Source of the DNA: Betaproteobacteria bacterium | Lineage (GTDB): Bacteria; Pseudomonadota; Gammaproteobacteria; Burkholderiales; Burkholderiaceae_D | Length of the DNA: 54,454 nt | Reading direction: 5' to 3' | Assembly (NCBI GenBank): GCA_025356395.1 | Contig: JANXTA010000022.1 | Location: 1 to 54,454 of the forward strand | In this document: positions 13,387 to 22,110 of the stretch, piece after piece | Position numbering within the stretch: the stretch's first letter is position 1 | How the letters are laid out: every line of letters begins with the position of its first letter | Notes under the pieces: generated by a model | The model's input: the letters and a program-made list of their open reading frames with translations, nothing else | Database searches by the model: none | What the model was told of the DNA's origin: nothing | Position numbers and translations under genes: made by a program

Positions 13387-14817
13387 ATGAAAGCAAGCAT
13401 GTTGTCCGGCCAGAAGCTGCGCGGCGCGTGGGAAGCGCCGATCGTGATGTTCGCTGCATACGTCCTGGGCATGGCGTTGCTGGTCGCCAGTTCGTTCATC
13501 GACTTTCGTAACGCGAGCGAACTCGAAGCAAGCAACAACAACGTCTCGCACACGCTCGAAGCGATGGACAAGCTGCGACAGATCGGCAACACGTTCTTCG
13601 TGGCCGAGACCTCGTTGCGCGCCTACATCATCACCGACAACGCCGAGTATCTCGAGCCGTACCGGGACATGCAGCAACGCATTCCGTTGCACCTGGCCGA
13701 GGTCAGCCAACTGGTGTCGGACACGCCGGAACAACGGGCTTCGGTCGACACGCTGCGCGTCCTGGCCTCGGCGAAGTTCGAGGAGATGGACAGGACGCTC
13801 GATGCCTATCGATCGGGCGGCCAGGCCGGGGCGATCGCGATGGTCAGCAAAGGCGATGCGCTTGACAGCACGGCCGGCATTCGCGAACGCATCCGGCTCA
13901 TGCTCGCCGAAGAGTCCCGCCTGCTGGCCGAACGTCACGCCACGGCCGCCACGACCTACTCCACCGGATTGGCGCGCGCTGCCGTGTCGACCGGCATCGT
14001 CGGACTCGCGCTCACCGCGTTCTTCCTGCTGATGCATCGCTTTTTGCGCCAGCGCGATGCCGCGCTGAAGTCGATCGAAGCCAGCAACGCAGCGCTCGAG
14101 CAACGCGTCATCGATCGAACGGCCGATCTCTCGCATCTCTCGCGGCACCTGCTCAACGTGCGCGAACACGAGAAGAAGGTCATCGCCCGCGACCTGCACG
14201 ACGAGTTCGGCAGCTACCTCACCGCGATCAACATGGACTTGTCGCGCACGCGTGACAAGATCGCCACCACCAACCCCGAGCAGGCCGCCAAGCTGGAGCG
14301 CACGCTCGGCCTACTCGGCAGCGCGATCGAGATGAAGCGACAACTTATCAGCGATTTGCGTCCGAGCTTGCTGGACAACCTAGGCCTCGGTCCAGCGCTG
14401 GAGCAATACATCGACGAGTGGTCGCGGCGCACCGGCATCGCGGCGACGTTCGATCACGAAGGCGAACTTGTCAGCAACGACGAAGGATGTCCGATCGCGA
14501 TCTTCCGGGTCTTTCAGGAAGCGCTGACCAACGTGGCCAAGCATTCCGGGGCGACCCGCGTCGCGTCACACGCCTATCGGGTCGGCGAAGCAATCGAATT
14601 CGAGATCGCCGACAACGGCGTCGGAATCACCGATGCCGATCGCGCCAAGCCGGGCATCCACGGCCTCCTGGGCATACGCGAGCGCATCCTTGCCTATCGC
14701 GGCCACGTGGAATTCAGCGCCGGCAAGGATGGCGGCACCATGTTGCGAGGCACGATGCCCTGTCATCTATCGGAGGCCGACGCCGAGCCGCGTCCCTTCG
14801 TGATGAATTTCGCGTGA
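13387..14817 (+). CDS. CHASE3-type sensor histidine kinase, NarL-partner class
   Basis: A 476-residue membrane kinase. TM1 is at about 17-37 and TM2 at about 200-217, bracketing a periplasmic helical region of CHASE3 type (LRAYIITDNAEYLEPY). A coiled-coil (EASNAALEQRVIDRTADL) leads to the HisKA_3 domain with phospho-acceptor His271 in RDLHDEFGSYL. The HATPase domain has FQEALTNVAKHSGA, DNGVGI and GLLGIRERI. This class signals to NarL/FixJ regulators, and the gene at 15094 is the obvious partner. The frame is open upstream into ssb, but the ATG at 13387 gives the expected short cytoplasmic N-terminus. The signal sensed is unknown. Confidence 0.9.
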   Translation: MKASMLSGQKLRGAWEAPIVMFAAYVLGMALLVASSFIDFRNASELEASNNNVSHTLEAMDKLRQIGNTFFVAETSLRAYIITDNAEYLEPYRDMQQRIPLHLAEVSQLVSDTPEQRASVDTLRVLASAKFEEMDRTLDAYRSGGQAGAIAMVSKGDALDSTAGIRERIRLMLAEESRLLAERHATAATTYSTGLARAAVSTGIVGLALTAFFLLMHRFLRQRDAALKSIEASNAALEQRVIDRTADLSHLSRHLLNVREHEKKVIARDLHDEFGSYLTAINMDLSRTRDKIATTNPEQAAKLERTLGLLGSAIEMKRQLISDLRPSLLDNLGLGPALEQYIDEWSRRTGIAATFDHEGELVSNDEGCPIAIFRVFQEALTNVAKHSGATRVASHAYRVGEAIEFEIADNGVGITDADRAKPGIHGLLGIRERILAYRGHVEFSAGKDGGTMLRGTMPCHLSEADAEPRPFVMNFA

Positions 14818-15015
14818 CGTCGTGATATCCACCCATCCAATCGCGGGCTCGATCGGGAATAGCGGTAGGAAAATGCCGACAATGGAACACGCTCGTCGCC
14901 GAGCACGATGTCGGTCTCGCCTTACTAACGTCTCGTTATGTCGTCGGTGCGGTGTCCACGCGCAGATCGATCGCATGACATCCCGATTTCCCCGGCGAGC
15001 GCAGCGCTTGCCTTT

Positions 15016-15042
15016 AAAGCCGGCGAGTGGCCGGCTTTTTTC
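15016..15042 (+). terminator. Rho-independent terminator before the response regulator
   Basis: A 9-bp perfect stem AAAGCCGGC/GCCGGCTTT (15016-15024 with 15030-15038), loop GAGTG, is followed by a T-run. It would end the histidine kinase transcript or a short RNA from the 198-base region after the kinase. A TACAAT -10-like box at 15053-15058 lies just downstream and probably starts the regulator's own transcript. Confidence 0.7.
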
Positions 15043-15093
15043 TGGATGGGGCTACAATCACAGTGCCCACAATCGGCCGCAAGGGATGCACCG

Positions 15094-15729
15094 TTGATCA
15101 AGAAAATCATGCTGGTAGACGATCATCAGATCGTGAGAGCCGGCCTCAAGCAGATATTCGCCGAATGCACTGACATCGTTGTCGATGCCGAAGCGGCCAG
15201 TGGCACCGAAGCACTAGAGTTGCTGCGTGCCCGTCCGGTCGACGGGGTGTTGCTCGACCTGTCAATGCCGGATCGCAGTGGCATCGACGTCTTGCGGCGC
15301 ATGCGCGGCGAGCGGGCCGACCTGCCTATCCTCATCCTGTCGATGCACGCCGAAGAGCAATACGCGATGAACGTGTTGAAGGCCGGTGCCAACGGTTACA
15401 TCGCCAAGAGCAGCCCGCCCGCCGAAATCCTCAAGGCCGTGCGGATGGTCCTCACCGGCAAGAAGTACGTGAGTCCGGCACTGGCCCAGCAGCTCGCGAC
15501 CGCGTTCACGAGCGATGTCCACGGCGCGCCGCACGAGAAGCTATCGACGCGCGAATTCGAAGTGTTCTGCAAGCTCGCAGCCGGTCACAGCGTGTCCGAC
15601 ATCGCCGACGAGTTGTTCCTGTCGGTCAAGACGGTGAGTACCCACCGCGCTCGCATCCTCGAGAAGATGAACTTGCGGACCAATGCGGACCTCACCTATT
15701 ACGCGATCAAGAACGAGTTGATCCAGTAG
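15094..15729 (+). CDS. NarL/FixJ-family response regulator
   Basis: A 211-residue two-domain regulator. The receiver has acidic Asp9/Asp10, phospho-acceptor Asp55 (LLDLSMPD), a Ser switch residue (LILSMHA) and the Lys in YIAKS. The C-terminal LuxR-type HTH reads LSTREFEVFCKLAAGHSVSDIADELFLS, then VKTVSTHRARILEKM. The start is a TTG at 15094, supported by AAGGGA 7 bases upstream and by alignment to the family N-terminus (IKKIMLVDDH). The frame extends further upstream but through the terminator. It probably pairs with the HisKA_3 kinase 276 bases upstream. Confidence 0.9.
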   Translation: MIKKIMLVDDHQIVRAGLKQIFAECTDIVVDAEAASGTEALELLRARPVDGVLLDLSMPDRSGIDVLRRMRGERADLPILILSMHAEEQYAMNVLKAGANGYIAKSSPPAEILKAVRMVLTGKKYVSPALAQQLATAFTSDVHGAPHEKLSTREFEVFCKLAAGHSVSDIADELFLSVKTVSTHRARILEKMNLRTNADLTYYAIKNELIQ

Positions 15730-15773
15730 GGTTGCCGAGTTCGCATCGCCCTCGCGCGATGCCTAGTTTTCAC

Positions 15774-15825
15774 GTCCCCGCGCCTGCGGGGACATTCGCA
15801 TTAGAGAGCGCCAAGCGCGCTCTAA
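15774..15825. terminator. Double hairpin after the response regulator
   Basis: There are two adjacent inverted repeats. The first is GTCCCCGC/GCGGGGAC (15774-15781 with 15786-15793, loop GCCT). The second is an 11-bp stem with one mismatch, TTAGAGAGCGC with GCGCGCTCTAA (15801-15811 with 15815-15825). Neither is followed by a T-run on either strand, so termination is a guess and a protein-binding or mRNA-stabilising role is possible. The rest of the 268-base spacer to the next gene shows nothing clear. Confidence 0.45.
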
Positions 15826-15997
15826 GACAAACGCGGACACATCAAAGAGCGCGCAGCCGATAGGAGCGCCAGCACTCGCTGCTTAATCTGGCCATGCTGC
15901 TTATTTTGGGGTAGCGTCTATGCACAACACAGCCACCAATGCGGTAATGGTCAAGGAGTGGGGCTGCTGACCGCTTTTGGACATTCCCATCTTTCGT

Positions 15998-16405
15998 ATG
16001 AACACGCCGTTGCGGGTATTTGTAATCGAAGACTCTCCGATTCTGCTGGAGAGAATTGCTGAGGCCATCGCGGATCAGCCTTCGTTGATTCTTGTCGGTA
16101 CCGCCGACTGTGAGAAGGAGGCGCTGCAAAAGATCCGCAGCCTCAAGCCGGAAGCTTTGGTCGTGGACATCAAGTTGCGAGAGGGGAACGGCTTGAACGT
16201 TCTCGCGCAGTTGAAGTGGGGCGAAGGCGACGATGCGAAACCAAAAATCGTCGTGTTTACCAATTACCCGCGGCAGGAGTACTTGCGGAATTCGAAACAG
16301 TTGGGGGCAGATTACTTTCTCGATAAATCGACGCAATTTTCCGATTTGCCCAAGGTGCTGATCGGTTTGAGCGACGAAGAACAATCGGGGTCTTTAAAGA
16401 CCTGA
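15998..16405 (+). CDS. Stand-alone receiver-domain response regulator
   Basis: A 135-residue protein consisting of a single CheY-like receiver: Glu11/Asp12 in FVIEDSP, phospho-acceptor Asp57 in [12 protein letters not shown], Thr switch in VVFTNYP and Lys in YFLDKSTQF. No output domain follows. The coding sequence is noticeably less GC-rich than its neighbours (codons such as ATT, GAA and TTG are frequent), which may mean different ancestry. An in-frame TTG at 15977 is an alternative start, but the ATG at 15998 fits the family. It probably acts as a phosphate sink or protein-interaction switch in the stress cluster that follows. Confidence 0.8.
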   Translation: MNTPLRVFVIEDSPILLERIAEAIADQPSLILVGTADCEKEALQKIRSLKPEALVVDIKLREGNGLNVLAQLKWGEGDDAKPKIVVFTNYPRQEYLRNSKQLGADYFLDKSTQFSDLPKVLIGLSDEEQSGSLKT

Positions 16406-16427
16406 CCTACAAAAAAGGAGTTCTCGC

Positions 16428-16592
16428 ATGCTGCATTACGCCGTCGTCTTTTTTGTCATCGCGCTGATTGCCGCTCTCTTCGGTTTCGGCGGCATTGCAG
16501 CCGGCGCAGCCGAAATCGCCAAAATCCTTTTCTTCATTTTTGTGGTCCTGTTCGTGATCTCGCTGGTGGTCGGTCTCGTTCGTCGAGGTTGA
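16428..16592 (+). CDS. DUF1328 (YtjA-family) small membrane protein
   Basis: A 54-residue protein, [20 protein letters not shown] then [18 protein letters not shown], ending VVGLVRRG. This is the complete DUF1328 signature: two hydrophobic helices, a central GFGGIA...AKILF motif and an Arg-rich end. A strong ribosome site (AAAAAAGGAG) sits 7 bases before the ATG. Members are small stress-associated inner-membrane proteins of unknown mechanism and often lie next to CsbD-like genes, as here. Confidence 0.9.
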   Translation: MLHYAVVFFVIALIAALFGFGGIAAGAAEIAKILFFIFVVLFVISLVVGLVRRG

Positions 16593-16644
16593 CGGCAAAC
16601 GCCGCAACAGCTCGTCTTGTCCAACCCGCCGACTGCCAGACCCG

Positions 16645-16980
16645 ATGAACACGGCTCGACCGATCGTCTGGCACAAAGCCGCTGTGGTTGCGGCGGCGGC
16701 AGTGGTCGTCCTCGTGGGCAATCTCAGGACCGGCGTGTCGCAGGCGGCTCCCATCGGAGGTTCGTCAATGGTCGGCGGCCCGACAGCAGCGGGTGACTCG
16801 GCGGATGCACGGAGTGGCGAAGCCGGCGCGACATGTTTGTCGCATCACATCGGCGTCGACGCGTACAGCCCAGCCGACCCAACCGAGGCACCGGATGATG
16901 CGCGCCTCGTTCCTGCCATTTTCGCGTGGGATCCGGATGTCCGTTTTGTCTACTACCGACAGATCAGCAAGTGGATGTAA
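16645..16980 (+). CDS. Hypothetical exported or membrane-anchored protein
   Basis: I do not recognise this 111-residue reading frame. It has an N-terminal hydrophobic segment (about residues 12-25, AAVVAAAAVVVLVG) that could be a signal peptide or anchor, then a Gly/Ala-rich stretch, and a C-terminal part ending IFAWDPDVRFVYYRQISKWM. No clear ribosome site precedes the ATG. It is kept because it lies in the same direction between DUF1328 and CsbD-like genes and fills most of a 440-base gap. It could be spurious. Confidence 0.45.
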   Translation: MNTARPIVWHKAAVVAAAAVVVLVGNLRTGVSQAAPIGGSSMVGGPTAAGDSADARSGEAGATCLSHHIGVDAYSPADPTEAPDDARLVPAIFAWDPDVRFVYYRQISKWM

Positions 16981-17035
16981 CACCGGGCTCCGCGTCGACC
17001 GACGCGATCCCCCAACCGGAAGCACGAGGACTGTC

Positions 17036-17287
17036 ATGAATTGGGATATTGCGATCGGGCAAGGCAAACAGGTTTACGGACGCGCTCTACAGACGCTCGG
17101 CCAGCGCTTCGATCGTCGCAGGATGGTGTTGAAAGGCGAGCAGATCGAGTACGGCGGGCGCCTCCAGAGCCGTTACGGCGCGCTCAAGCATCAAGCGCAG
17201 TGGGGCGCGAAGCTGATCCGTATTCCGCGCGAGTCGCCCGTCGGCATGCCGCCCAAGGATCCACTGCGCGACGCCACGCCGCGTTAG
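17036..17287 (+). CDS. CsbD-like general stress protein
   Basis: An 83-residue hydrophilic protein that begins MNWDIAIGQGKQVYGRALQT and continues with GEQIEYGGRLQSRYG. The spacing of MNWD, G-x-x-K-Q-x-x-G and the final G-x-x-Q-x-R-Y-G matches the CsbD repeat, although it is more basic than Bacillus CsbD. The Arg/Lys-rich tail (LIRIPRESPVGMPPKD) is not typical. The ATG at 17036 follows ACGAGGA at good spacing. Stress or osmotic induction is known for the family and not shown here. A strong terminator follows. Confidence 0.8.
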   Translation: MNWDIAIGQGKQVYGRALQTLGQRFDRRRMVLKGEQIEYGGRLQSRYGALKHQAQWGAKLIRIPRESPVGMPPKDPLRDATPR

Positions 17288-17316
17288 CAAAGGCAGTCCT
17301 CACGGACCAGCCCCAT

Positions 17317-17346
17317 AAAAGCCCCGGTCGACCGGGGCTTTTTTTT
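17317..17346 (+). terminator. Strong rho-independent terminator
   Basis: A perfect 12-bp arm pair, AAAAGCCCCGGT with ACCGGGGCTTTT (17317-17328 with 17331-17342), is followed by more T's. It ends the stress-protein cluster. The A-tract on the left arm makes it potentially bidirectional. Confidence 0.9.
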
Positions 17347-17363
17347 GGCCTGCTGCGTCGCCT

Positions 17364-17369
17364 TATAAT
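17364..17369 (+). promoter_or_regulatory. Sigma-70 -10 box (TATAAT)
   Basis: An exact TATAAT 57 bases upstream of the FmdB-like gene and directly after the terminator is the likely start of the FmdB-DUF502-aspS transcript. The position 17 bases upstream is only a T-run, so the -35 element is poor. Confidence 0.45.
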
Positions 17370-17425
17370 CCAAAAGTTTTTCTGCGCGCCGGCACTCGGT
17401 CGCGGACGCTACGCCACTTCTCCAG

Positions 17426-17791
17426 ATGCCCATCTATTCATACCGTTGCGAGACGTGCGGACACCAGCAGGACGTCCTCCAGAAGATGTCCGATCCGCTG
17501 CTGACCGTGTGTCCATCGTGCGGTGCTTCGACACTTCGCAAGCAGGTCACCGCCGCCGGCTTTCAGCTCAAGGGTTCCGGCTGGTACGTCACCGACTTCC
17601 GCAATCCGGCGTCCAAGGAAGCTTCAAAGTCCTCGACGTCGTCGGAAGGCGATTCATCGACGGCGGTGGTTACCCCCGACAAGTCTTCCACCACCCCGGA
17701 CGCGCCGGCCAAGGCCGCCGAGTCGACGACGGCCAAGACCGAAGCCGCGCCCAGCAAGCCCATCGGCCCACCCGCGAGCGGAACCAGCTGA
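17426..17791 (+). CDS. FmdB-family zinc-ribbon protein
   Basis: A 121-residue protein with the FmdB zinc ribbon at its N-terminus: MPIYSYRCETCGHQQDV, then CPSCGASTLRKQVTAAGFQLKGSGWY, giving two CxxC pairs. The second half (about residues 60-121) is a disordered Ser/Thr/Ala/Pro tail, as is common for members in this genomic context. The function is unknown. A regulatory role is assumed for the family. It is followed at 8 bases by the DUF502 gene and then aspS, a conserved betaproteobacterial order. Confidence 0.9.
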   Translation: MPIYSYRCETCGHQQDVLQKMSDPLLTVCPSCGASTLRKQVTAAGFQLKGSGWYVTDFRNPASKEASKSSTSSEGDSSTAVVTPDKSSTTPDAPAKAAESTTAKTEAAPSKPIGPPASGTS

Positions 17792-17798
17792 CCGCGCG

Positions 17799-18425
17799 AT
17801 GTTGAAGAAAATCTTCTTTACGGGACTGGTGATCCTCGTCCCGCTGGGCATCACGATCTGGGTCCTCAACCTGGTCGTGACGACACTCGACCAGACGCTG
17901 CTCCTGCTGCCCCCGTCGGTGCGCACGCAGGCGCCGTTCAACATTCCCGGTATGGGCGTGTTGCTGACGCTGCTGATCATCCTCGCCGTGGGGATCCTCG
18001 CCCGCAACTTCATCGGTCGACGACTGGTGCTCTGGTGGGAGGCCTTGCTGGCGCGCATCCCGGTCGTGTCGGCGATCTATTCGAGCGTCAAGCAGGTGTC
18101 CGACACCCTGCTGTCGCCGTCCGGACAGGCGTTTCGCAAGCCCGTGCTGGTCGAGTTTCCGCGCGCCGGTTCGTGGACCGTCGGATTCGTCGTCGGCAGT
18201 CCGGGCGAAGCGCTGCAGGGGCCGCTACCCGGCAGTTACGCGAGCGTTTACGTGCCGACGGCGCCGAATCCGACCTCGGGCTACGTGCTGATCGTGCCGG
18301 TCGGGCAGATCGTCGACCTCGACATCTCCGTCGACGAGGCCCTCAAGTTCGTCGTCTCGATGGGCGTCGTGGCCCCGGGACGGCGTCCGACTCCGCCGGA
18401 ACCCGCGCTAGCCGCCCCCACTTGA
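17799..18425 (+). CDS. DUF502 family membrane protein
   Basis: A 208-residue protein whose start MLKKIFFTGLVILVPLGITI is diagnostic for DUF502. TM1 is at 5-28 and TM2 at 50-68 (GMGVLLTLLIILAVGILARN). The conserved motifs IPVVSAIYSSVKQ and YVPTAPNPTSGYV follow, then the SVDEALKFVVSMGVV segment. The frame is open upstream across the FmdB gene, but the ATG at 17799 gives the family start. The molecular role is unknown. Confidence 0.9.
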   Translation: MLKKIFFTGLVILVPLGITIWVLNLVVTTLDQTLLLLPPSVRTQAPFNIPGMGVLLTLLIILAVGILARNFIGRRLVLWWEALLARIPVVSAIYSSVKQVSDTLLSPSGQAFRKPVLVEFPRAGSWTVGFVVGSPGEALQGPLPGSYASVYVPTAPNPTSGYVLIVPVGQIVDLDISVDEALKFVVSMGVVAPGRRPTPPEPALAAPT

Positions 18426-18760
18426 ACCGACCGCCGATGCGGTCGAACTTTCCCGACGCGATTGCCGCAGGACGGGCACGCATGCTAATTTCCACCGATG
18501 CGATTTTCCCTCACCTTCCCGCCCACCGTCCGCCGGCCTGCCGTCGCCGCGGATGCCCGGGTCGCGCCGCCTACGGCCGCCGCTCCGCGAAATCGCTAGG
18601 GTTGGCCCGGGCCGGCCAACCCGCACCGCAAGGTTCGCGCCTTTTCCTGTTTCGATCCCTGTCGTCCATCGCCCGGTAAGGGCGATCCGGACCGTCGACG
18701 GCCCCGACGCCGCGCTGACGCCGCGTCCGTCCCCTCGGTCCTTCTCATTCGGAGTGCTTC
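18426..18760 (+). other. Long structured leader region before aspS
   Basis: This 335-base stretch has no convincing gene. It contains two strong hairpins: a perfect 9-bp stem GGGTTGGCC/GGCCAACCC (18599-18607 with 18614-18622) and a 7-bp stem ATCGCCC/GGGCGAT (18668-18674 with 18680-18686). Neither has a T-run. They could be an attenuator, a stabilising leader or a processing site between DUF502 and aspS. No T-box motif was recognised. Confidence 0.4.
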
Positions 18761-20614
18761 ATGCGTACCCACTACTGCGGTCTCGTCACCGCCGATCAAC
18801 TGGCCCAGTCCGTCGTCCTCACCGGATGGGTCCATCGACGTCGCGACCACGGCGGCGTGATCTTCATCGACCTGCGCGACCGTGAAGGCATGTCGCAGAT
18901 CGTCTGCGATCCGGACCGCGCCGAGACCTTTGCCACCGCCGAGTCGCTGCGTAACGAGTTCTGCGTCGAGATCAAGGGTCTCGTCCGCGCGCGCCCCGAA
19001 GGCACCGTCAACACCTCGATGAAATCGGGTGCGATCGAGGTTCTCGCGCACGACATCACCGTGCTCAACCCATCGGTCACCCCGCCCTTCCAGCTCGACG
19101 ACGACAACCTCTCCGAGACCACGCGCCTCACGCATCGCGTGCTGGACCTACGTCGTCCGGTGATGCAGAAGAACCTGATGCTGCGGTATCGCGTCGCGAT
19201 GGAAGTGCGCCGCTACCTCGACGCGCACGGCTTCATCGACATCGAGACGCCGATGCTGACCAAGAGCACGCCCGAAGGCGCGCGCGACTACCTGGTGCCG
19301 AGCCGCGTCAACCCCGGCATGTTCTTCGCGTTGCCGCAGTCGCCGCAGCTCTTCAAGCAGTTGCTGATGGTGGCCGGCTTCGATCGCTACTACCAGATCG
19401 TGAAGTGCTTCCGCGACGAGGACCTGCGGGCCGATCGTCAGCCCGAGTTCACGCAGATCGACTGCGAGACCTCGTTCCTCGACGAGGTCGAGATCCGCGA
19501 GATCTTCGAGACCATGACGCGCCACGTCTTCAAGACGGCCATCGATGTCGAACTGCCGCCGTTCCCGGTGATGCCCCACAGCGAGGCGATGGCCCGCTTC
19601 GGATCGGACAAGCCCGACCTGCGTGTGCAGCTCGAATTTACCGAACTGACCGACGCGATGCGGGACGTCGAGTTCAAGGTCTTCTCGTCGGCCGCGAAGA
19701 GCGAAGGCGGACGCGTGGTCGCCTTGCGGATACCGGGCGGCGGGGCCATGCCGCGCAGCGAGATCGACGCCTACACGCAGTTCGTGGGCATCTACGGCGC
19801 CAAGGGTCTCGCGTACATCAAGGTCAACGACCTGACCCAGAAGGACCTGAGAGCGGGCCTTCAGTCGCCGATCATCAAGAACCTGCACGACGCAGCGCTC
19901 AAGGCCGTCGTCGAACGCACGGGCGCACAGGACGGCGACCTGATCTTCTTCGGCGCCGACCAGGCCAAGGTCGTCAACGATGCGATCGGCGCGCTGCGCG
20001 TGAAGATCGGCCATTCCGAATTCGGCAAGCGCACCGGGCTGCTCGAAACCGGCTGGCGTCCGCTGTGGGTGGTCGACTTCCCGATGTTCGAATACGACGA
20101 GGCCGAAGGACGTTTCACCGCCGCCCATCATCCGTTCACGGCGCCGAAGGACGGCGACGAGGACCTGCTGGTCACGGATCCGGCGAAGTGCACCGCCAAG
20201 GCCTACGACCTGGTGCTCAACGGCTGGGAGATCGGCGGCGGCTCGGTGCGGATCCATCGCGAGGAGATCCAGAGCAAGGTGTTCCGCGCACTGAAGATCG
20301 ATGCCGAGGAAGCGCAGGCCAAGTTCGGCTTCCTGCTCGACGCATTGCGTTACGGCGCGCCGCCCCACGGCGGCATCGCCTTCGGTCTTGACCGTCTGGT
20401 GACGATGATGACGGGCGCCGAATCGATCCGCGACGTGATCGCGTTTCCGAAGACGCAACGGGCGCAGGACCTGCTAACCGAAGCGCCGAGTGCGGTCGAC
20501 GAACGCCAGTTGCGCGAGTTGCACATCCGTCTGCGCAGCAACGATCGGGTGGTCGTCCCCGGCGAACGCAGTGCGCCGGGGGTCGGTGGCAATCCGGAGC
20601 CGCGAGCCGCGTAG
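18761..20614 (+). CDS. aspS: Aspartyl-tRNA synthetase, probably non-discriminating
   Basis: AspRS, 617 residues, class II. It has an N-terminal OB-fold (residues 1-105), motif 2 around [16 protein letters not shown], the bacterial GAD insert in the middle, and motif 3 [11 protein letters not shown]. Two positions known to separate aspartate-only from Asp/Asn-charging enzymes read as in the non-discriminating Pseudomonas type: His30 in RRRDHGG and Gly81 in RPEGTVN. The cell is therefore predicted to make Asn-tRNA through GatCAB. The N-terminus MRTHYCG is typical. Confidence 0.97.
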   Translation: MRTHYCGLVTADQLAQSVVLTGWVHRRRDHGGVIFIDLRDREGMSQIVCDPDRAETFATAESLRNEFCVEIKGLVRARPEGTVNTSMKSGAIEVLAHDITVLNPSVTPPFQLDDDNLSETTRLTHRVLDLRRPVMQKNLMLRYRVAMEVRRYLDAHGFIDIETPMLTKSTPEGARDYLVPSRVNPGMFFALPQSPQLFKQLLMVAGFDRYYQIVKCFRDEDLRADRQPEFTQIDCETSFLDEVEIREIFETMTRHVFKTAIDVELPPFPVMPHSEAMARFGSDKPDLRVQLEFTELTDAMRDVEFKVFSSAAKSEGGRVVALRIPGGGAMPRSEIDAYTQFVGIYGAKGLAYIKVNDLTQKDLRAGLQSPIIKNLHDAALKAVVERTGAQDGDLIFFGADQAKVVNDAIGALRVKIGHSEFGKRTGLLETGWRPLWVVDFPMFEYDEAEGRFTAAHHPFTAPKDGDEDLLVTDPAKCTAKAYDLVLNGWEIGGGSVRIHREEIQSKVFRALKIDAEEAQAKFGFLLDALRYGAPPHGGIAFGLDRLVTMMTGAESIRDVIAFPKTQRAQDLLTEAPSAVDERQLRELHIRLRSNDRVVVPGERSAPGVGGNPEPRAA

Positions 20615-20629
20615 CGCCTTGAGCGCGCG

Positions 20630-21136
20630 ATGACGATCGCCGGGACGCCGGAGAGCCCGCGTCCGTTCAAGATCCCGCGCTCGGTCCTCGTGGTCATCCA
20701 CACCGAGGACCTGCGCGTGCTGTTGCTCGAGCGTGCGGACCGGGCCGACCACTGGCAGTCGGTCACCGGCAGCGTCGACGCGCTCGACGAGCCGACGTGG
20801 GATACCGCGATCCGCGAGGTGGGCGAAGAGACGGCCATCGATGCCGTTCACGACGGCGTACTGAGCGATTGGCAGCACGCCATCGACTACACCATCTATC
20901 CGCATTGGCAGCATCGCTACGCTCCGGGCGTCGACCGCAATACCGAACACTGGTACGGACTGACCCTGCCGGCCGCATACCCCGAACTCGGATGGGTCCG
21001 CGTTGCCCCTCGGGAGCATTTGCAATACGCTTGGCTGCCGTTTCGTGAGGCTGCCGCCCGATGTTTTTCGCCGAGCAACGCCGAGGCCATCCTTCAACTG
21101 CCGCAACGATGCAAGACGCGAACGAGCCCTCCGTGA
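20630..21136 (+). CDS. nudB: Dihydroneopterin triphosphate diphosphatase
   Basis: A 168-residue Nudix hydrolase. The Nudix box runs G47...REVGEETAI (47-70), with REVGEE supplying the metal ligands. The family-specific aromatic residues HWQSVTGSVD and YPHWQHRYAPG...NTEHWYGL identify NudB, which removes pyrophosphate from dihydroneopterin triphosphate in folate synthesis. It lies 15 bases after aspS and overlaps the start of the next gene, in the usual aspS-nudB order. Confidence 0.9.
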   Translation: MTIAGTPESPRPFKIPRSVLVVIHTEDLRVLLLERADRADHWQSVTGSVDALDEPTWDTAIREVGEETAIDAVHDGVLSDWQHAIDYTIYPHWQHRYAPGVDRNTEHWYGLTLPAAYPELGWVRVAPREHLQYAWLPFREAAARCFSPSNAEAILQLPQRCKTRTSPP

Positions 21137-22110
21137 ACGAGCTTGACGAAATGACGCTCCTGACCCAGGAGCGCGACGCGTCCGAGGCGATCGCCGACGA
21201 GACCGTCTCCAAGACCGCGAAGCGCCTGCGCATCGCCACGTACAACATCCACAAGGGCGTGACGTCGCGCCGCAATCGCATCCACGACCTGCGCGCGGGA
21301 CTGCATGCCCTCGATGCAGACGTCGTGTTCCTGCAGGAGGTGCAGGGTCGCAGCGACCTGCATGCCGGCCAGTTCGAGAACTGGCCCGACATCGCCCAGC
21401 ACACCTTCCTCGCCGGCGATCACTGGGCCGAAGCGGTCTACGGGCGCAACTCGGTGCGCGAGGACGGCGACCACGGCAACGCGGTGCTGTCGCGCTTCCC
21501 GTTGGTGAGTCACGAGAACATCGACATCTCCGACCACCGCTTCGAGTCGCGCGGGCTGCTCCATTGCGAGTTCGACTTCGACGGCGTCAAGGTGCACTGC
21601 ATCTGCGCGCATCTCGGCCTGTTTGAGGAGAGCCGCGTGCGCCAGGCCGACGCGATGATCGCGCGCATCCGTTCGCATGTGCCGGCCGACGCGCCGCTCG
21701 TCATCGCGGGCGACTTCAACGACTGGCGCCATCGCCTCGGCAAGCGGCTGGTCGAGAACCTCGGCGTGCACGAGGTGTTTTCGGGTCACGAGACGCGCCG
21801 GGCCGCGCTCGCGCGACGCGCCGGCGTGTACGTGGCCCAGCAGCGGGTGCGCCTGCGCAGGACGCTCGATGCCACGGGCATCACGGCCCCCGCCGAAGTC
21901 ACGACCGCGGAGGCCGTGGTCGCGAAGAAGACCCGACGCCTCGCGGCACCCGCGCGAACCTTCCCCGCCGCCTTTCCGCTGCTGCGTCTCGACCGGGTCT
22001 ACGTGCGTGGACTGCGCATCGCCTCGGCGCAGGTGCTGTCCGGTCCGACCTGGCGCAAGTTGTCGGATCACGCGCCGATCCTGGCCGAGCTCGTGCTCGA
22101 CGCCGCGTGA
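21109..22110 (+). CDS. Endonuclease/exonuclease/phosphatase family protein
   Basis: A 333-residue EEP-fold hydrolase. Motifs in order: RIATYNIHKG (Asn), FLQEVQGR (catalytic Glu), GNAVLSRFPL, CAHLGL, VIAGDFNDW (Asp/Asn) and the terminal SDHAPILAEL (Asp-His). A basic insertion of about 45 residues, from LARRAGVYVAQQRVRLRRT onward, precedes LLRLDRVYVRG and is longer than in most relatives. The ATG at 21109 is preferred, with 28 bases of overlap with nudB. The ATG at 21061 is possible. In this context it usually sits beside clsB. Its substrate is unknown. Confidence 0.85.
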   Translation: MQDANEPSVNELDEMTLLTQERDASEAIADETVSKTAKRLRIATYNIHKGVTSRRNRIHDLRAGLHALDADVVFLQEVQGRSDLHAGQFENWPDIAQHTFLAGDHWAEAVYGRNSVREDGDHGNAVLSRFPLVSHENIDISDHRFESRGLLHCEFDFDGVKVHCICAHLGLFEESRVRQADAMIARIRSHVPADAPLVIAGDFNDWRHRLGKRLVENLGVHEVFSGHETRRAALARRAGVYVAQQRVRLRRTLDATGITAPAEVTTAEAVVAKKTRRLAAPARTFPAAFPLLRLDRVYVRGLRIASAQVLSGPTWRKLSDHAPILAELVLDAA

